Origin: Candidatus Troglogloeales bacterium
GTDB lineage: Bacteria; Nitrospirota; Nitrospiria; SBBL01; SBBT01
Assembly (NCBI GenBank): GCA_005239595.1
Contig: SBBT01000126.1
Coordinates: 1-16,094 of the forward strand
DNA: 16,094 nucleotides
Direction of reading: 5' to 3'
Position 1 is the first letter of the stretch; every line of letters begins with the position of its first letter. The notes beneath the pieces were generated by a model. The model made no database searches. It had not been told where the DNA came from and worked only from the letters and a program-made list of their open reading frames with translations. A program made the position numbers and the translations under genes. Positions 13,405 to 16,094 of this stretch are shown here, one piece after another.

Positions 13405-13872
13405 AAATTCGAAGCACGAAATACGAAATACGAAACAATTCCGAATGTCCTAATATTCAAATTTTCAAAACTATGTACTCTTCCTTAAAATTGCTCCAAA
13501 TATATTCATTAACTCAGTTGCCTCTTGTATGAGAGGCCTTGTTTCTAACTCAAACTCTGTATTGGCTGAAAGTATAAGTTTAAACCAATATCTAGATTCT
13601 TTTGCTTCTTTCCTGCAGATTTTGATGCGATTAAAGAAATCCTTCTTGCTCAGTGATTCGTTTGCTTCAATAGAGCCAGAGGCTCTTATCGCTTGACTAA
13701 CCAATTCAATATTTATGGTATTTTTGGGTAATTTCTTGCATAACTGTATTACAGCCTTTGCAAATTTTTCAGTCCTCTCTTCTAAATCGTATTCTTTAGG
13801 CATTTGTTTTGGTCATTCGGTTATTAGAATTTTGAACATTGTTTCGGATTTCGATATTCGGATTTCGAATTT
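13405..13872. mobile_element. IVS-like unit: S23 ORF between imperfect terminal inverted repeats
   Basis: 13838-13872 and the reverse complement of 13405-13439 match at 28 of 35 positions. The arms are built from short CGAAATA-type oligo-repeats (CACGAAATACGAAATACGAA on the plus strand, 13415-13434). A second arm pair lies inside: CCGAATGTCC (13441-13450) and GGTCATTCGG (13811-13820), nine of ten complementary. The S23 ORF occupies the middle. The unit begins 23 bp after the cheW stop and ends about 30 bp before the cheY start. This layout is like the intervening sequences of bacterial 23S rRNA genes, which also carry S23 ORFs between inverted repeats. No transposase is present, so mobility would have to be supplied in trans or may be lost. 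Confidence 0.65.
13471..13803 (-). CDS. Four-helix-bundle protein, S23 / 23S rRNA intervening-sequence family
   Basis: This 110-residue protein matches the family pattern: a first helix with LEERTEKFAKAVIQLCKKLP, then NIELVSQAIRASGSIEANES, then a basic helix FFNRIKICRKEAKESRYWF and a final helix PLIQEATELMNIFGAILRKS. The SIxANxxE and KEAxES(R)YWL motifs are characteristic. No catalytic motif exists; a pentameric four-helix-bundle fold is known for relatives, but their function is not established. No clear ribosome site precedes the ATG (CCAAAACAA). It interrupts the cheW-cheY junction, is more AT-rich than its neighbours and is bounded by inverted repeats, so it looks acquired and not part of the chemotaxis machinery. 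Confidence 0.9.
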   Translation of the reverse strand: MPKEYDLEERTEKFAKAVIQLCKKLPKNTINIELVSQAIRASGSIEANESLSKKDFFNRIKICRKEAKESRYWFKLILSANTEFELETRPLIQEATELMNIFGAILRKST

Positions 13873-13895
13873 TCATATCTTTACTCTACTATCTT

Positions 13896-14513
13896 CTACG
13901 CTTTGCCTGCTTTGGTGCTTTCCGCCCCTGCAAGCACTCCTTGAGTTTCAGGCTCATTTACCTCTGTCTTTTCTTTGGTGCGCTCTAAGCCCTGCTGGTG
14001 CTTTAGCTGAATCTGGCTCAATTTTTCCAGTTCTTCTTCTGAAAGTACTTTGGTTAAATCCAACATGATGATCAGGCGGTTTTCTATGGTGACAACGCTG
14101 CTGATATAAACCCGGTCTATCCTGGTCACTAATTCCGGCGTGCCCTTAATCTCTGCCTGCGGTATCCTCAAGACCTCGGTGACCTCATCGACCATCAGGC
14201 CAAAGAGATTCTTGTCCTGTTCGCTCATGACGATGTGTTTTTCTTCTACCCCTTTCTTGGCGGGAAGGAAAAAACGGTTTTTAAGGTCTATGACCACCGC
14301 GATCTCACCTCTGACATTGGTCACTCCGCTGATAAAATCCGGAGAATCCGGTATGGGAGTAACCGTACCCTTTCTGATGATCTCCCTGACCTGATCTATA
14401 TTTACGCCGAATTCCTCGTCTGCTAAGCTAAAAACAATCATCTGGATAATTTTACCTTCTGGTTGTTCGCCGGGTTTTTCTTTCTCCTTGAAAAATTGAT
14501 TTTTTTTCTTCAT
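13896..14513 (-). CDS. cheW: Chemotaxis coupling protein CheW with extended tails
   Basis: CheW links receptors to CheA in the signalling array. The core (about 22-165) is typical: IIQMIVFSLADEEFGVNIDQ, VREIIRKGTVTPIPDSPDFI, SGVTNVRGEIAVVIDLKNRF and NRLIIMLDLTKVLSEEEL. A charged N-terminal tail (1-20, lysine/glutamate rich) and a polar C-terminal tail (166-205) make it longer than the usual 150-170 residues. The tails look disordered. GGGAGG sits eight bases before the ATG. It is 74 bp downstream of the receptor gene and directly upstream of the S23 unit, so it is the last gene in the operon that is unaffected by that insertion. Confidence 0.95.
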   Translation of the reverse strand: MKKKNQFFKEKEKPGEQPEGKIIQMIVFSLADEEFGVNIDQVREIIRKGTVTPIPDSPDFISGVTNVRGEIAVVIDLKNRFFLPAKKGVEEKHIVMSEQDKNLFGLMVDEVTEVLRIPQAEIKGTPELVTRIDRVYISSVVTIENRLIIMLDLTKVLSEEELEKLSQIQLKHQQGLERTKEKTEVNEPETQGVLAGAESTKAGKA

Positions 14514-14587
14514 ACCCTGGCCTCCCTGTAACCGTCGATTACGCAGATTATTTATGCAGTTTTTTAGCCTTTATTTACTTCTTCTCT

Positions 14588-16094
14588 TTATTTTCTGCTC
14601 CCGCTCCTCCTGCTCTCCCATTGCCATTTCTCTTCCTCTTCTTTGTCTTCCATCTCATCCTGCATCTCCTCGGCAGATACTTTGAATCTTCTTAACGCAG
14701 TCCTCAGTTCCTCTGCCAAAGTTGATAGGTTTTGCGCTGAAGCAGCCATCTGCTGCATGGCTGAAGTCTGCTGTTGAATGGAAGTGGACATCTGACCAGA
14801 ACCCACTGCTGCTTGCTCGCTGGTTGCAGCTATCTCTTCTATGGTCTTGGCCATCTGTTGGGCGCCTGAGGCCTGTTGGGTAGTGGCAGAAGAAATCTCT
14901 TGCCCCCTGGCAGTGATCTCCTGCGTGCCGATGCCAATCTGATCCAATATGGAAAGCGCCTGGTTGACGATATCAATACTCTCGGTAATCTGCTGTGTTC
15001 CTGCGGTCATACTTTCAACCACTTCAGTCGTTGATTCGCCTATTTTGCCGACCATCTGGTCAATTTGCGTAGCAGCGTTCTTTGTCCCTTCTGCCAGCTT
15101 CCTAATTTCATCCGCGACCACGGCAAAGCCCCTCCCTGCCTCTCCGGCATGAGCTGCCTCAATGGCTGCGTTTAAAGCCAGAAGGTTTGTCTGGTCAGCA
15201 ATATCTTTGGTCGTACCGATGATTACGGTAATCTCCCTTGCCCGCTTATCAAGCTCTTTTACCGTAGCGGTGTTGCCTTTTACAATCTCATCTATACTCT
15301 TAAGCCTATTCGTCGCCTGCTTTCCGGCTTCAGTGCCTTTTTGGGCAAGTTTGGCAGCCTCTTGAGTAATCTCAGCTGCTGATCTTGCGTTCCTAGCGCC
15401 CTGCTGTATAGAGTTAGAAAGCTCAGTCACAATCTTAATGCTCCCCTCTAATTTTTTGGACTGGTCCTTTGCGCCTTCAGCTATCTGTTGGGTGGTCTTG
15501 GCTGCCTGTGTCAAGGCGCTGTTAACTTGTTGCGATGAAGTGGCTAATTGGCCGGATGAGCGCGATACCTTTGTCGAGCTGTCCATTGCCAGCCGGATGA
15601 GCCCACCAAGGTTATCAAACGACTTATTGAGTGCATCAGCCAATGTCTTAATGTCGCCCCTTGTCTCAATAGCCACCCTTTGCGAGATATCGCCCTTAGA
15701 CAAGGCAATAGCCAGCCTGATTACTTCCTGAACGGGTGTGGCGATTGAATTGATGAGGTTATTGAGCGTATCCACAATGTCTTTCCAACTGCCTTTAACG
15801 CCTTCTACGTTCGCGCGTTCAGTCAGCTTCCCTTCGGCACCGGCTACTTGCGCGACTCGGGAGACCTCACCAGCCAGACGGTTCAGATTATCCACCATAC
15901 TGTTGAGGTTATTTTTCAACTCCAATATCTCTCCTTTGACCTCAACAGTAATCTTTTTGGTCAAATCGCCTTGGGCAATAGCTATCCCTACCTGAGCGAT
16001 ATTCCTCACCTGATTGGTAAGGTTGGTTGCCAAGGTATTGACGCTGTCGGTTAAATTCTTCCAGGTGCCGGTCACGCCTTCTACCTTTGCCTGA
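14588..16094 (-). CDS. Methyl-accepting chemotaxis protein with poly-HAMP region, 5' end outside the window
   Basis: The frame is open through the right edge (501 residues visible), so a GTG at 16075 is not the true start. The visible N-terminal part is a tandem HAMP array: VEGVTGTWKNLTDSVN and VEGVKGSWKDIVDTLN recur with a 92-residue period, separated by GDLTKKITVEVKGEILELKN; a further HAMP-like half follows (GDISQRVAIETRGDIKTLAD). Then comes a long helical signalling domain with the tip TNLLALNAAIEAAHAGEAGR and GFAVVADEIRKLAE (about 302-335 of the visible part). It ends in an acidic stretch and WESRRSGSRK, with no NWETF-type CheR tether. Any membrane or ligand domain lies outside the window. 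It heads the visible chemosensory operon and should signal through the downstream CheW and CheA. Confidence 0.95.
   Translation of the reverse strand, partial: QAKVEGVTGTWKNLTDSVNTLATNLTNQVRNIAQVGIAIAQGDLTKKITVEVKGEILELKNNLNSMVDNLNRLAGEVSRVAQVAGAEGKLTERANVEGVKGSWKDIVDTLNNLINSIATPVQEVIRLAIALSKGDISQRVAIETRGDIKTLADALNKSFDNLGGLIRLAMDSSTKVSRSSGQLATSSQQVNSALTQAAKTTQQIAEGAKDQSKKLEGSIKIVTELSNSIQQGARNARSAAEITQEAAKLAQKGTEAGKQATNRLKSIDEIVKGNTATVKELDKRAREITVIIGTTKDIADQTNLLALNAAIEAAHAGEAGRGFAVVADEIRKLAEGTKNAATQIDQMVGKIGESTTEVVESMTAGTQQITESIDIVNQALSILDQIGIGTQEITARGQEISSATTQQASGAQQMAKTIEEIAATSEQAAVGSGQMSTSIQQQTSAMQQMAASAQNLSTLAEELRTALRRFKVSAEEMQDEMEDKEEEEKWQWESRRSGSRK

Noticed and set aside
13405..13440. 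CRISPR-like repeat reading of the CGAAATA oligo-repeats
   Set aside because: The units are 7-8 bp, contiguous and few, with no spacers; they form the arm of an inverted repeat.
13405..13872. Diversity-generating retroelement (its Avd protein resembles S23)
   Set aside because: No reverse transcriptase and no template/variable repeat pair is visible in the window.
14535..14565. CTGCATAAATAATCTGCGTAATC in the mcp-cheW gap as a dispersed repeat
   Set aside because: It resembles repeat sequences I have an impression of from environmental genomes, but no second copy occurs in the window to support it.

Overview
The window looks like ordinary bacterial chromosome. Every supported gene lies on the minus strand, so transcription runs from high to low coordinates. 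A split glycine decarboxylase (gcvPA plus gcvPB), a P2-less CheA, CheC/CheD-type adaptation and scattered S23 (four-helix-bundle) sequences suggest an environmental bacterium outside the enterics. A candidate phylum such as Omnitrophota fits my general impression, but nothing here proves it.

Layout from the transcriptional start (right) to the end (left). (1) 16094-9141: a chemosensory operon, mcp (5' end outside the window), cheW, an S23 ORF inside inverted repeats, cheY, cheB, cheA, a relic spacer, cheC, cheD. CheA-CheW would couple to the poly-HAMP receptor; CheB deamidates or demethylates, CheD deamidates and CheC dephosphorylates CheY. No cheR and no flagellar or pilus gene is visible, so the output (swimming, twitching or another process) is open. 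(2) 9057-4765: a two-component battery in the same direction: a truncated kinase duplicate, a soluble kinase, an Rcp1-like receiver, a second receiver, a receiver-kinase-degenerate-GGDEF fusion and a third receiver. None has a DNA-binding output domain, so the set looks like a protein-level phosphorelay. Downstream (4715-4539) lies a decayed receiver gene. (3) 4369-3938: ssb, with an atypical C-terminal tip. (4) 3845-1: the glycine cleavage operon gcvT-gcvH-gcvPA-gcvPB, with gcvPB cut by the window edge just after its PLP-lysine motif.

The least ordinary content is in the spacers. The cheW-cheY gap holds an intact S23-family ORF flanked by 35-bp imperfect inverted repeats (28 of 35 match), like the intervening sequences of 23S rRNA genes but placed in a protein-coding operon. 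The cheA-cheC gap holds what reads as the N-terminus of a second S23 ORF, interrupted by a 53-bp palindromic unit with 8-bp direct repeats. Other hairpin units sit at 5161-5222 and 889-962. The two-component block also shows recent gene birth and decay (a 350/329-bp partial kinase duplication and a receiver relic).
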